Shown here one piece after another: positions 1 through 12,000 of a stretch of DNA of 64,000 nucleotides. The translations under genes were made by a program, and so were the position numbers. Each line of letters starts with the position of its first letter. Position 1 is the first letter of the stretch. Source of the stretch: Haemonchus contortus (taxonomy: Eukaryota; Nematoda; Chromadorea; Rhabditida; Trichostrongylidae); assembly GCA_000469685.2 (NCBI GenBank), contig LS997563.1:17778757-17842756 (forward strand), read 5' to 3'. The notes under the pieces were generated by a model, which ran no database searches, was not told the origin of the DNA, and saw only the letters and a program-made list of their open reading frames with translations.

Positions 1-94
1 CACACAAACGTCTTGTGGATCAACAGCAGCAGGCAGATTGATAGTTCCCAATATTGTTCAGATCGCCCTTCCCATACAAAGTACAGCCTTGCTA

Positions 95-645
95 GAAGGC
101 AGCCATGGTTAGGAGTGTAGGCTCACATCTCCACTCAGAAAGAGCGCGAGGACAGAAATCATGATCTGCAAAAAAATGCAGAAATCGTATCGGCACCAGC
201 GTTAGACCCAGGTTGACAGGTGAACTGATGGAGAAACACAGTCACGCCAATCATGTCTAAAGTCTCGAAGGAAAGTAGTGGTAAAGTCAGGGTGAGACTC
301 GAGTGTGGCTCGCAGCCCCCTAATTTTGTGTGCGAGGGCTATGAAGAGTGAACGACTTAGTAGTTAGTTCGATTTGGGACTCTAAGCATGAGATCGCTCG
401 CTGGCAAGTTAACCCCAAAGGTCGTTGAAACATCTGAGTCCTATGCCTTCAAGAGACGCGCTGGAAAGGTGCCAAGGCTAGAGAGTTCAGGAGGTTGGCA
501 GAGAAGGGAGGAGCTTAGAAAGGGTGCTTGGAGGTGATAGGAGTCTTGAACAAAAAAGGAGAGATAGTCCGGACAGCACCTTCTTCGCGAAGATCAAGAC
601 TAAGACCAGCAGTGGAAGAAAAGAAACGGAAATATTGGGTTGACC
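95..645 (+). mobile_element. Decayed 5' fragment of the tRNA-headed RTE element
   Basis: This stretch aligns by eye with the 5' part of the RTE at 30411. GTGTAGGCTCACATCTCCACT matches its tRNA-like head. GTATCGGCACCAGCGTTAG and GTCTAAAGTCTC match its leader. 510-640 matches the endonuclease region (AGCACCTTCTTCGCGAA, GGAAAGAAACGGAAATA type stretches). It has internal deletions and many stops. It shows that the tRNA-like head belongs to the element and is not a chance neighbour. Confidence 0.8.
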
Positions 646-1318
646 GGAAAGTCTCCGCAGATTTCTGAATCATATTTGAAAAGAAAACTTCTAGCAGATC
701 AAATCCATTCATTAAACAACATATCGTTCATCCTGTTCTGTAAAAGAATCCCCGAAAGATGAGCAAATTAAATAAATCAAAAATAACGAACAAATTAGCA
801 CGTGTTCAGTATTTGCGAGGAAACACACATACTCACTAAAACACACACAAAACTGAGGTGTTGTGATGTGAAATGCTATGCTTTTTGACAATCCACATCA
901 ATTACCTGGTCTGAACACAATCCTGGGTGGGGCAATGTGAAGAGCTTTCTTCGAACAAGTACGTCCCTGTTTCTAGACAATGAATCACTGTACCTCTTGA
1001 GTGCATGTGGAAGCAGAACGAGGTTGTTTTTCAACGAATGTTGCTCACCTTAATTAGAGATAAGCTGATATTACTACTTCTTGCTTCAAAATGCCTCTGA
1101 ATGTGAAATAGTACCGAAATAGTTAACACAGCTTGACGGCCAACCTCCTATTCAATCATGAAATGAAGTACCGTTTTCAAATGTATTCGAATTCGAATGT
1201 AGCGATTGCCCTTCAGTTATAAACGTGGCGGTTGCTGCTTTGTTGTTAATGACATGCCCACCCGACTTTTGTGAAGTTAAGTAACTTCTAAACCGGAGTT
1301 TTTTATGTTTTCACAAAC

Positions 1319-1557
1319 CATCCTACTTACATAATCGGCTAGCGTGTGCCTGTGTGTGTGTGTTTGTGTGTGTGTTTGTCTGACCGGAAATTCATAACTC
1401 CTGTCCCACTGGACCTAGGGCATTCAAATTTGAATCCTACTTATATAATCGGCTAGCGTGTGTCTGTTGGTGTGTCTGTGTGTGTGTTTGTGTGTGTGTT
1501 TGTCTGACCGGAAATTCATAACTCCTGTCCCACTGGATCTAGGGCATTCAAATTTGA
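1319..1557. repeat. Tandem pair of GT-rich repeat units
   Basis: Two consecutive units of about 120 bp share the order: ATCCTACTTA.ATAATCGGCT, a (GT)n tract, GTCTGACCGGAAATTCATAA, then TAGGGCATTCAAATTTGAA. The same unit type recurs near 28390-28640, so it is a dispersed repeat family. No coding potential. Confidence 0.8.
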
Positions 1558-1559
1558 AG

Positions 1560-2400
1560 GAGAGATAGGGGGCAGGATGGGAACACTGATGGCAGGTGAT
1601 AGGAAGTGACAACTATCGATAGAAACTGATAAAGAGCCTTAAAAGGCAATAGCCAAAGGGCCCGTAACTCCGTTCGTATTAGCGTTGAAGCCTTGGCACT
1701 TTGACAAGTGGTGTATTGTGAGAAGGGACCGCAAATATTTGGTGACGGGGACTGATAGCAAGTGATAGGGACTGATAAGATACCAAAGAAGGCGAGAGCC
1801 ATTAGATCTGCAACGCACTTTCTGTTAATAATGGAATCTTGGAATTTTGATAGGTTATGTAAGATGTAACAGGATGGTAAGTACTCGGTGACGGGATCGA
1901 GAATGGTTGGTGCCAGGCAGTGGCTGATAAAACTGACAAGGGTGAATGAAAATCCTACAAAGCGTAGAGCCACTATAATGATGGCATTAATAGTGGAGCT
2001 TTGACAGTTTGGCATGTTGTGGAGTATGGCGGGGTCGTAGACGATCGATGATAGGAACTGATAACAGCTGATAACGACTGATAAGAGCCCTTACCAACTG
2101 AATTTAACTCCTGTGGTATTTACGATGTATTTATGATTACGACCATAATATAGATTACGACCGCTACCCAGGTTTGTAACTGGGTGGAAGATCAAGGTCA
2201 CTTTATGTTTTGATATCATTTACGTCAAAGCTCATCCGACCGCCAATAGTTTGGGATTCTCAACTAATGATGTACCCGTGGAGGAAAGAGGGTTCAGTGA
2301 TAACGACATCTGATAATGGTGGGCATGTGGCGTACGAATTAGCGTGCGTAGCCCAACTGGTTTTATAAAACTCGATTAGCTGAGCTGCCCTGTTTACATT
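1560..2400. repeat. Dispersed repeat, GATAGGAACTGATAA-type
   Basis: The region is built of short recurring phrases such as GATAGGAACTGATAA, GGATCTAGGG-like and GACGGGATCG. It ends in a block from 2154 (ATTACGACCGCTACCCAG) to 2327 that recurs at 29054-29230 (+) and in reverse at 19125-19292 and 15845-15985. Open frames on the minus strand here are artefacts of the repeat. Confidence 0.65.
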
Positions 2401-2890
2401 TTATATGAAAAGGTCTATCAGCTCTTTATATGTCTACTGCTCTCAACAAGGGGATCATCTATTCGCTCAACAGAAGTGACACAAATCTGCAAAGGTGAAG
2501 GGACACTGAACTGGGAGGTGAGCTGATGCTGAGACTGCCAGAAGAGTTCATGGCATAGAGAGTGACATAGGGTAGGCAAAGCACAAAGTATTGGGAAGTA
2601 CGACAAAAGGGATTCGTGGGAAGTGGTTGAAAATAACCGCCGAGAAAGAGAGGTTTACAAGTCTTATTTCCTGTGATGGATCTAGGGTTATGAAATTGAC
2701 GCGCGAAAAAGAAACTATTTCTGGTTCATCAGAACCGCAATTATCGCATCCGATATAAGTGATCAGAGAATTACAGTATAATATCACTCCTCTTGAGTCA
2801 TTCAAAATCTATTAGGGTGTCCTTAAAGTCCGTTGGCCATTTGTAAACAGCGTCGCGTTACGCAAGGCAATGTGATTTCGCATAATGATT

Positions 2891-2948
2891 GGCATCTTTC
2901 ATAGTCCACGACCGGTCGCGCGACCGGTCGTTTACTATGAATAATGCC
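2891..2948. mobile_element. 58-bp foldback element with ATT target duplication
   Basis: A near-palindrome: GGCATCTTTCATAGTCC, then CGACCGGTCGCGCGACCGGTCG, then ACTATGAATAATGCC. It is flanked by ATT at 2888-2890 and 2949-2951. The ends resemble those of the foldback elements at 35514 and 38379 (GGCTGCTTTCATAGTC). It is inserted in the mariner at 2812-3708. Confidence 0.7.
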
Positions 2949-3123
2949 ATTTCGCAATGCTGAAAGTACTCGCTATGGGCTATCTTCTGAGATAGCTAAC
3001 TCTGGATTTTCTTTTCTGCTCTTCCCACAATAAAGCAGTGAAGATGAGTGAGACGCCGGCACAGGCGCGGAAGCGGGTTGAGGTAAGCTCCGAGTCTGAA
3101 GAATCTTCCTCAGATTCGGAGGC

Positions 3124-3672
3124 TTGAGGAAGATTCTGGACACCCTCAGTTGCCAAGATGAAAAGTGGGCCTACTACTCTAAACCTGCCAACAAACCAGT
3201 CTGGGTGGATTTCGATGCACCCCCGCTAAGCCGTGCAAAGAGAATATGCATGGAGCAGAGTTCCTCTAAAGAATTTGAGGAGGTCAAGGTGAAAGCTGCC
3301 GCCTTGTCCCAGAAACTTGCAAACCCGTGGTTGCTCTGGGACAACGCGCGCCCCCACAAAGCGAGAGATACTCAGGCCGTGCTGGACAGGCTGGGCATCA
3401 AGACGATCACGCATCTAGCGTATAGCCCGGACATCATTCCATGTGATCACCACATCTTCCGATCCATGCAAAATTTTCTGGGCGGAAAGCAGCTGAGGAA
3501 CGTGCGCGACCTCGAGGACGTGATCGAGGATTGGGCCGAGTCGCGGCCGACGGCTTTTGGGAGGATGGAGCTGCCTCTTTACCTGATCGCTGGGGAAGGG
3601 TGGTGGGTATGCATGGAGATCATATCATTTACCAGTAAGTTCAACTTAGTGAGTTATCTTTACAAGCTCTGA
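3124..3672 (+). pseudogene. Mariner transposase, defective
   Basis: The frame contains the three catalytic-triad blocks of a mariner transposase: SCQDEKWAYYSKPANKPVWV, WLLWDNARPHKA and AYSPDIIPCDHHIFRSMQNF. The N-terminal DNA-binding domain is missing. The distance between the first two aspartates is about 67 residues instead of about 94, so an internal deletion is likely. After ESRPT the frame drifts away from the family, suggesting a frameshift. A short upstream frame from 3044 (MSETPAQARKRVEV, then Ser/Glu-rich) ends at a TGA at 3125. Not functional as it stands. Confidence 0.85.
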
Positions 3673-3710
3673 AAAATCGAGTGGCCACCGAACTTTATGA
3701 CACCCTAATA

Positions 3711-4357
3711 TATCGCTAGTCGAACCCCCAAACATCTCCAATATTGCGAACGCTTTTGCACTTACTGGCTCTATAATCCAAAATAAACGTATCGTCGGTA
3801 AAAGAATAAGCACAAACTCATGACGGCACCGAACGCACCACGCAGCGCAATAACCTTTATATCCTCAAACTTGGCTAGGTAAACCAAACCACCAAAGACA
3901 AGACCTAGTGAGAAGCATCAACCATTACAATTAAAGCAATCATAAGTGAACCGTCACAGATTAAAGTGCATACCCTGAACAAAGAGAACAAAGCGGATAC
4001 GAGAAAAGAATTTTGTCGAAGTGTGCGCTTGAACATCAAATCCAGAACAAGGAGAAGTTACGTGAGCGCTGAACACAAGCTTATGAAAGAAGACAAATAA
4101 GAGAAAGTAAAATAAAGTAAGTAAAGTAAAAAAGTTAAGGAAGGTAGAGGAATGATACTCTCAGCTTCGCTTTTCCATCTCTGATTCGAGACCCTGAGTT
4201 TCCTAGAGTTGAGTTTTCTTGATACCGCGCATACTTCGTTCTGTGGTGAGAAGTGTACAGGAAAAGTGAATAGGTGCATAATAAAGTTGATCACAGTCAT
4301 TCCACGATACAAAGCACGAATACCCACTTGATCATGCGAACAATTCGATATTCATAG
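3711..4357. other. No recognisable gene
   Basis: AT-rich sequence before the first ABCA exon in the window. I see no exon, RNA gene or repeat that I can name. It is probably intron of the ABCA gene. Confidence 0.5.
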
Positions 4358-6085
4358 TCTTTATGGTTGCTCTGTCAATGATAGTGACTGTTCAGACTCT
4401 TCGGATGGTCAGTGTATTTGCGAAGAAATGGATTATGTGGAGAAGTGCGAAAAATTTCCATCTGCAAATTTGCCGGAGATGTCATTCAACGGTGCTCTAC
4501 CTTACGATATATCTGGATTTGACATCTCTGCGTGGACCATAAATTATGCGAAGAGCAGAAGCTTTGGGTTCGTTATACTAATGCCAAAGCAATACCATCA
4601 TTTTCGATTCTATATTATATCTCTTCCGATTCTTACTTTGATTTAACAAGCTCGATTCATCGAGGGTGACATAAAGAGTAAATGGGGAACGATCCACTGT
4701 GGAAGTGAAAAACTCACAAAAGGCCATAGGAACGGTTCCGGACGCTTGGCACCAGTCTTTTTTTTTTTGAGTGATCTTAAAAAACTGTATTGCAGTCATT
4801 TTTATGGAGGTATTTTCCTTTAATTTCGAATGAATAACATTTTAGAGTCCTCATGGGTATCCATGGAGCCTGAGAAATGCGCGGGGGAGTTCTCAGCTAT
4901 ATACGGTAGTTTCAGGCTAGATGAATTATTCGAAGACTCTCAATGTAGATCATATAATTTTTCTGTGCCGCGGTCGTTCAGAATTTATTCTAATATCCCA
5001 CGCAGTTTATATCATAAGGGTCTTTCACCTCAGTTCACTTCGATCACTCGACCTTCGCCTCAAGAAATCCATTTTACATCTTGTCGATGACTGTACTTTT
5101 GTGTGGACATCAGCAGCTCTACTATTCAGCACTTTGAAAGTTTGCTACACTTTTTCGGAGCATGTTCGTAGCAGATTAATGCGGGGACCGGATATTCGTG
5201 AATTTTATCTAGTAATTCCGAAAACATTCCCCTGTATTACAAAAGCTTGATGATCTTCGCTTTCGATGCCTGTCGTCTTGCTTTTCTATACCCACGGGTG
5301 CTCATCAGCACTGGAAATTAATTAGTTTCTGGAGATCATGTGAATACTTGTCGGTCCTGGAACTATTGCAGATAATCAAAAGATGAGTGGTGCAGTTCGT
5401 GGAACTTTTCCGCAACATATCTATGTGGCCTATTCAACTCTTATCACATGTCAATCCATAGAAGCACTCCGCAATCAAAACGCCACTACGACTCTGAATA
5501 AAGGTCGGCTACGAGGCGCGTCGACCCATCGCGAATGAGATTGCTTCCATGACAAAGCTGCAAATCTATTGTTTTAGTGGGGAAACATTGTATTCCAAAA
5601 GACAGGAAAGAATTTGAAGAGCTGTATGTGAAGCTCAACACGTTATACACTACGACTTGCTTTACGTCGCGTTATTCTATTCAGAACTGATAAACCGGTA
5701 AAGACATCTACCTGGCTGAAAATTTGAGTACCCCATTGGGTGTTGATTTTCAGATATGGCGGACTCGCGCTTGGTTATCAAAATCCGAACGTTCCTTTCG
5801 ACTATGGAGTTGGCAAAGAAGGTTTTCTGAGAAAACTAGCAGTACGACATGTATCGAAGGTACAAAATGAACTTTCATCACATCATAAATTTATATTCCC
5901 TCATCTCGCAGTTTCAGATTTCGTTCGATAATCGAGCCTTTCATTCCCAACCCATATACCTCAATCTATGGCACAACTCTTTGCTCAGAGCAGCTATACG
6001 TCGCAGTGGAAAAGATGAGAATCCTGGTGCTTATGCTATTCGACTCACGAGTCATCCTCTTCCCACTGGCAATTTCGTGCTCAGC
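4358..6085 (+). CDS. ABCA exons: distal part of second extracellular loop
   Basis: Three exons (4358-4567, 5754-5859, 5918-6085) encode the part of the large second ectodomain just before the second membrane domain. The first is Cys-rich with CICEE, then a segment reading [16 protein letters not shown]. The second gives [15 protein letters not shown], the counterpart of the RYGGFSLG motif of ABCA proteins. The third gives [20 protein letters not shown] and HPLPTG, matching the conserved FNNKGWHS...N..NAILRA...NHPL block of the family. The last acceptor could be 5912 or 5918, both in frame; 5918 follows the better TTTCAG. No exon for the preceding part was recognised upstream of 4358. Confidence 0.85.
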
Positions 6086-9000
6086 GTGAAGCAAATGTTC
6101 GTTTTTAAGAACAAAAGAGTATGAATAGGGTAAACTTCAAAGGCAAGACAGAAGAGCATAGTATTTTTGGTCTAAGAGTGTTTTGAGTATATGTACCTGC
6201 TTGGAACAACAATGTAATAACAATGATATGAACAATAGTAGCAAACTCGCGAGGTTGGCGAATTATGCACAAAATACGGCCTCGCGCAGAACTCGAACCC
6301 GGAGTTGTATTAGGTTGATCAAAAAATCAAACTCAAAAACCAACTTTATTGAGTTTTTTTTTAAAAAAGCGGAATTTTCAATTTTTGTCTTATATGCATG
6401 ATCTATCATGTAATATTTGTCGAACATTTTGGAAGCTTCTTCGCAAAAGGTATATAAGGGTGCATGCGCCCACCTGAATTTAAACACTATGTCAATTCCA
6501 CAAGACCATCTTCGAGCCATCATCTTCTTTTAGTGGCGCCGCAGCACTGGTACGACAGCGACACTCCACAACATCAACAGCGCATCAGGATGATACCACT
6601 TCCATTGCTACGATCCTCACCCGTTCACTCGCTTCCAGGAAGGAGGCACGGGCTCCGAAGAGAAGCATCGGTCGGAAGTCGGAACAACCCCTCGCTGTCG
6701 ACGACTCCGTCGTTCTCATCACCGTCACGGAGGATCAATTTGCCAGCCTCTCCTACTCCTCCCACGTAGCAAGGAGTTTCTGGAAGATCTAGTTATTGGG
6801 GTGGAAGATCGATTCTCTATGATGCTAATAAGCACCACGCCATCTGGCTTCTGCGAGAAGAACAGCAGCCGACGCAAGCCAAATCCGGCCTCCCCGAGGA
6901 GTTTCTTCTTTGCTGCTCCTGGAATTCGAAAGGAATGCTGTATTGCGAACTACTCAAGCAAGGCCACACTGTGACCGCTCACTGTTACGCTGGCCAGGTG
7001 TAGAAACTTGCGGAAGCCGTTCGCGAAGAATGGCCTTGACGAACTTTTCTGCATTTCCTTCATGACAACGCTAGGCCTCACTTAGGTAAGGAGACTCGTG
7101 CGGAATAGGAGACGGTTCCACATCCACTCTATTCTTCTGATAATGCCCTCATGTTACCACTCGCTCCAGCCCCTCAAGGCTCTTCTAGCAAAAAAAACAA
7201 TTCGTCATCTATGACCACCTTGAACAAGTGGAGTGGTCAGTGACTTCTTTGAATCCCGACCCTCCCATTTTTAGGAAAAGGGAATCGCTCACCTGCCAGT
7301 TTGCAATATTATATTTTGCTGAACAAATATAGATATATAACATTATATGTTTGCACTCACTGTACTCCATCCATCGATCGAGCTATTATCGAAAATGTAG
7401 TTATTGTGATACAATTCACGGGTAACTAAACTTAGCTGAGAGTTTCTCACTTATAACTGATATAGCTTTGCCCAGCATCTACTCTCATACCTCTCTGGAC
7501 CTTTTCTATCACCAGGATTTAATGTGGTGCAGTGGATGGGCCAGGTGTTTTGAGCGGAATGGTTGATGGGAGATAGGTTGCCGGATCACAGCATGCGAGC
7601 ATAATTGTGATCAGTGCAGCGTATTTTGTTGTCCTTTTCTGATATTGACTTGAACCACTCTCTTTCACTGTTGAACACTAATAATTGAACACTAAACCTT
7701 TTTGCTATTCATAGGCTTCGACCTACCGCTGAGGCCGGCATTATCGTATCCCCGCCTCGTTCTGAGCTCTTGGCCCAATTTGAGAATCAAAGATGAAGGT
7801 CGAGCAAAATAGTTACTGGAATTTTTCAGACTTCAAAACAACGACATCCTCATCGCTCTATTTATTACGATTGCCTTAACATTTGTTCCTTGTTCGTTTA
7901 TCTTCATTATTGTTTCGGAACGATCTTCGTCAAGTCTTCACCTTCAAGTATGTGTTTTGTAGCATATTCAGCAGCATAGTTTCCTCGAAAATTGTGACTT
8001 CGAAGCAGTAACAATTAGTGATAGCGCATAAGAGGTACATTTACGAATGTAGCACAAGCATATACGGTCATAGTTAATGAAGAGACCTGCTCTTCATTGA
8101 CTGCTCAAGGTGAAACGAGAAAATTCAGTAGTGCTTGCTTTTTCGCAGGGACATGGACGATGGAAGAGTGATAATGTGCAATGGCATTTCGCCAACCTGT
8201 TGAATTTCAGCGGCATCAACCAGCGCAATAAGTAATGATGGGTAAGGGATGCGGAAAACAGAATTGTCGTTATGTGGGGCAGATTTACTACTGAGTGGCG
8301 GAGGATGTGTTTCTACAACGTGTGTTGAATGGCATTTCGCCAACCTGTTGAATTTCAGCGGCATCAACTAGCGCAATAAGTAATGATGGGTAAGGGATGC
8401 GGAAAACAGAATTGTCGTTATGTGGAGCAGATTTACTACTGAGTGGCGGAGGATGTGTTTCTACAACGTGTGTTGAACATGCAATTTAGAGAAACAGAAA
8501 TTTTCGAAATATATTAACAAGCTACGATTCCGATTGCTATCTGTGAGCTTTTGAACACCGAACCCATTGTCCTTTCTCTGTCTTGGTCAGAAGATCACAA
8601 AAAATAGCTGTAGAATCACCTCTTATTGCTGAGTTCAGATATGCTTGCAATGCAGGGTCACTTTTCCCATCCTAATCAGACCGAGTTTATTTTGCACCAT
8701 TATCGTCATAAGTTTCACCGCACCTATAAAAATGAGGTGAATTAACTCGATATTCCAATACATTCAATAAGTATTAGTGCACACAGCACGTAAATTGTTG
8801 TTTTAACAGATTAAAGGCACGGTTCACGATAAAAATGGTTGCTGAGCTTTTCCCTTAGGAAAATTCAGTGGCCTCCAAGGGTGATGGAAAGGGCCTTCTC
8901 GCGCCCAAAAATTCGACGGTCAGGGCATAGTGGAAGCCCCGTTCCCGGCTGGCGTGGACTTCCCACCCCTCGATCGATGTCACCTCAGACGAGTGCTGAG

Positions 9001-12000
9001 GCGATACAGATTGCAATTATTCGTTCTAGGACCCACCTACAATCAGCTGATCGCCGAGTGATGAGGCGACGTTTTTCTCCTATTCTTTTTTCCTCTGTTA
9101 TTCTTTTTGAGGAATAACAGGAAAAAAAAGCTGAAAAAAACGGGCTAATTTTGCTGTACTAGGGTTTTTAGTTTACATATGCTTATAAGTGAAGAATTTT
9201 GGCTCACCGTAGTCTGTTATTTGCACCAGGACCCACTTGTACGCAATGATCCACATTGTATAGCTCGTCCAGACGCCCCGTCTTCTTCCTTTTTCTGGTC
9301 TCACTTCTCGTCCACCCCCTTTTGAACGACTTTTCCACTTTGGAAACACCGATTCACGCAGTTCCTTCGCCTTCATCGCACTATCTCTGAGACCAGGAAT
9401 CGAAGAAATCGCTAGCCCTGTTTTTACAATCTTAAGTTTGGTGGATTCTCTCTCAAATAGGGAGGCCTTAAGAAGACGGAACAAGTGGTAGTGTGCAATG
9501 TCATGGGAATAGGGAGGAAAAAGAATGTTTTTTTCGAGCAGTTTCTGAAGCCTAATATTGTAAGTATTACTAGTGACCTTGTCTTCTCGCGGTAGTAGCT
9601 CGTAACAATACACGGCTGGTGTCGATGGGTTTCCTTGAGGAAGCCACACAGCACGACGCATTTTAGAATCGTAGAGGATCACCTACAGTGATCTCGTCAT
9701 CAGAAGCTCCTCGCGGACAGAGAGGGATAGATTGCCAAATGGATACACTGGTGAAACGCGCGTTTTCGGTCAATAGACACGGGCGGTCATCTGGTACTTC
9801 TTTATCCGACTCAATTTATTAGAAAGCATGATTGAGAACTTACCGACTCCTTCCTCGTTCCTTTTCCAAAGCTATAATGTCTATCCAAGAATTTCTAACT
9901 TCCAAAAATCGGTATCTGAGCGACCTTATGCGCAAATTAAAATACATATGACGTCAATGCATTGAATTAGGTCACCGATTCTCTCATGATAATTATAGAG
10001 GACACTTAATATTTCGTACTCCTCCGTTTACTCGGAGAAGTCTCGAGCAGTTTTTCTTTAGCTTGCAACCTACTATCCCACATTCCCCTCCACCATTCAC
10101 AAGTCGGAAAGAAGCGAGTCTTCCTCCCAAAGACTTCTCAATTAACGCCAGTCCCCACTTCCATCTGATTACATTTATTCAATAACTTATTGAAATCTGT
10201 GTGGAAAGAATCACATCCCTATTCTACTCCAGTGGAACCTCCTCTGTAGATCTCCAGATACATTTCGCTGCAGACGTTCTTTCATCAATAGGTCTGCGAA
10301 TCCTTAACCACCATTAAGCTCCAACTAACGAGCACGTTCATAAATAAAAATGAGGCATATATTATATTGAGAGCTCACAAAAAAGTACGCATTGGAGAAG
10401 GGCTTACGATTTCGTGCTCTGCATAAAATAGGAGGGAAGACGATGCTTTTCGAATTCTTCTTTTTACAGCTAATGGCTGGACTGTCATCTGAGCTCTACT
10501 GGTTGATTAATTTTCTCTACGACATTCTGAACTACTGCATCACTGCCACGCTTACACTATTCATTGTTTTGTGAGTGAATATTAACGCTTGTATAATTAT
10601 TAGTATTGTAAAAAGTTTTTCGATACCCTCGTTGAGAACAGCGCAAATTTAAGAAAACCGGTCGTTTTCCCGAGAAGTGGATAATGTACAAGAAGGGACA
10701 TATCAGCAAAACCTATGTAAGAGAACAAGTTTTATAGTGAATGAACAACCTCTTCATGTGCTCTACGTTAGCGCCTTCGACCTCAGCTCTGACCGCGGTG
10801 TGGCCGAGGCATAAAAGTGCTTTTGCTCCACACACCACACCGTAATCAATTACTATATTCGTTTCGCCGTATGCAGCGAGGACCTCGCGGACAAGAAACA
10901 CAGCAAGCGCTTTTGTCTCAACACTAGCGGCTAGCTGCCCTTCGTGCCTTCGTGAACCAACTTCACGAACGACACTGGCGATTTCTACACTTGGCAACTG
11001 CGCCAACTGCTGCAGCTGTCTGAGAAAAGCACCCTTACGTCACTCTTCCTGCTTCACGACAGCGTGACCATTTGGGCACTCTCCTTCGAGTGAAGCACTT
11101 TGCATGATAAACGGTCTCCGTTCCCCTGTCACCCCATCCCGTCTTTACCTATTATCATCTTTTCAATGCTTTCAAATGATATTTGGAGCAGAGGCAACTC
11201 GATTGTTCAGATGATCTGACATTGTTTTTTTTAAATTAATTTCCGAGTATGTTCAAGAACAGCACGATCGGTACTTTCCTTTAACGACGGCGTATTGTGG
11301 TAGACAAACACAGTATTTTCATCACATGCATTTGATTTGTGCTTAACAAAATTCGAAACAATAGTTTGCTCGATGGTTCAATGAGCTTTTTGGAGAATTC
11401 CTCAGATATATAAAACCATAACAACGCATCACATTTCAGCACGTTTGGAATGCCGATATACAAGTCATTCGCAAACATAGAAGCGTTTGCGTTGCTCATG
11501 GCTTTTTTCGGATTATCGTCAATTCCTATGGTTTATGCGGTACGTCTAATGAGTGAAGCGAGTGGATGCTAGTAGGCGCTAATGTTTGTTTAATGCATTT
11601 GATAGACTATGCTTACTGCGAGCATGTTTCAGTCTAGATAATGTCCGTTTTCGATTGCTTTTAGTTCAACTTAGTTCGATTTTTTGTCATAACATCTACG
11701 AAGATAGGGTTAACGATGTTACAACTGGGACGCATCAGCACATCTCTCACCTCAGCCACTCTCTGTAGTAAAACATATACAATGGTTCTATGTCTTATTT
11801 CCAACTTGTGTTCAGCTCTAAAAATTTTGGGTGGAACCTTTACATTCTGACAATTGTCGAGCGACCTCGTTAAGGCAACCTACTGAGCCGACTTCGCCTG
11901 AGCAGTTATTCGAAATTGAAAATAGAAATTTGTGCATACTGTAAATTCCTAGACGCCTCGAAGCAAGAAAAAAAGAGTCCAATTGTTGCGATCGAAAACA

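Larger units (their letters stand above)
2812..3708 (+). mobile_element. Mariner element, internally deleted, with intact ends
   Basis: Terminal inverted repeats are TTAGGGTGTCcttAAAGTcC at the left and its mirror ending GACACCCTAA at the right, flanked by TA on both sides (2810-2811 and 3709-3710), the mariner target duplication. The element is 897 bp against about 1.3 kb for a full mariner. The left part is interrupted by a 58-bp foldback (2891-2948). Confidence 0.88.

Noticed and set aside
1548..2015. 155-residue minus-strand frame
   Set aside because: It lies wholly within dispersed repeat sequence and has no domain.
9173..9682. 169-residue minus-strand protein
   Set aside because: It is a fusion by chance of a mariner fragment with MITE sequence.
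10713..11006. 97-residue minus-strand frame, with a faint likeness to histone H4 ([13 protein letters not shown] against ETRGVLKVFLENV)
   Set aside because: The likeness covers only about 20 residues, the rest does not fit, and it lies in an ABCA intron. A BLAST search would settle it.
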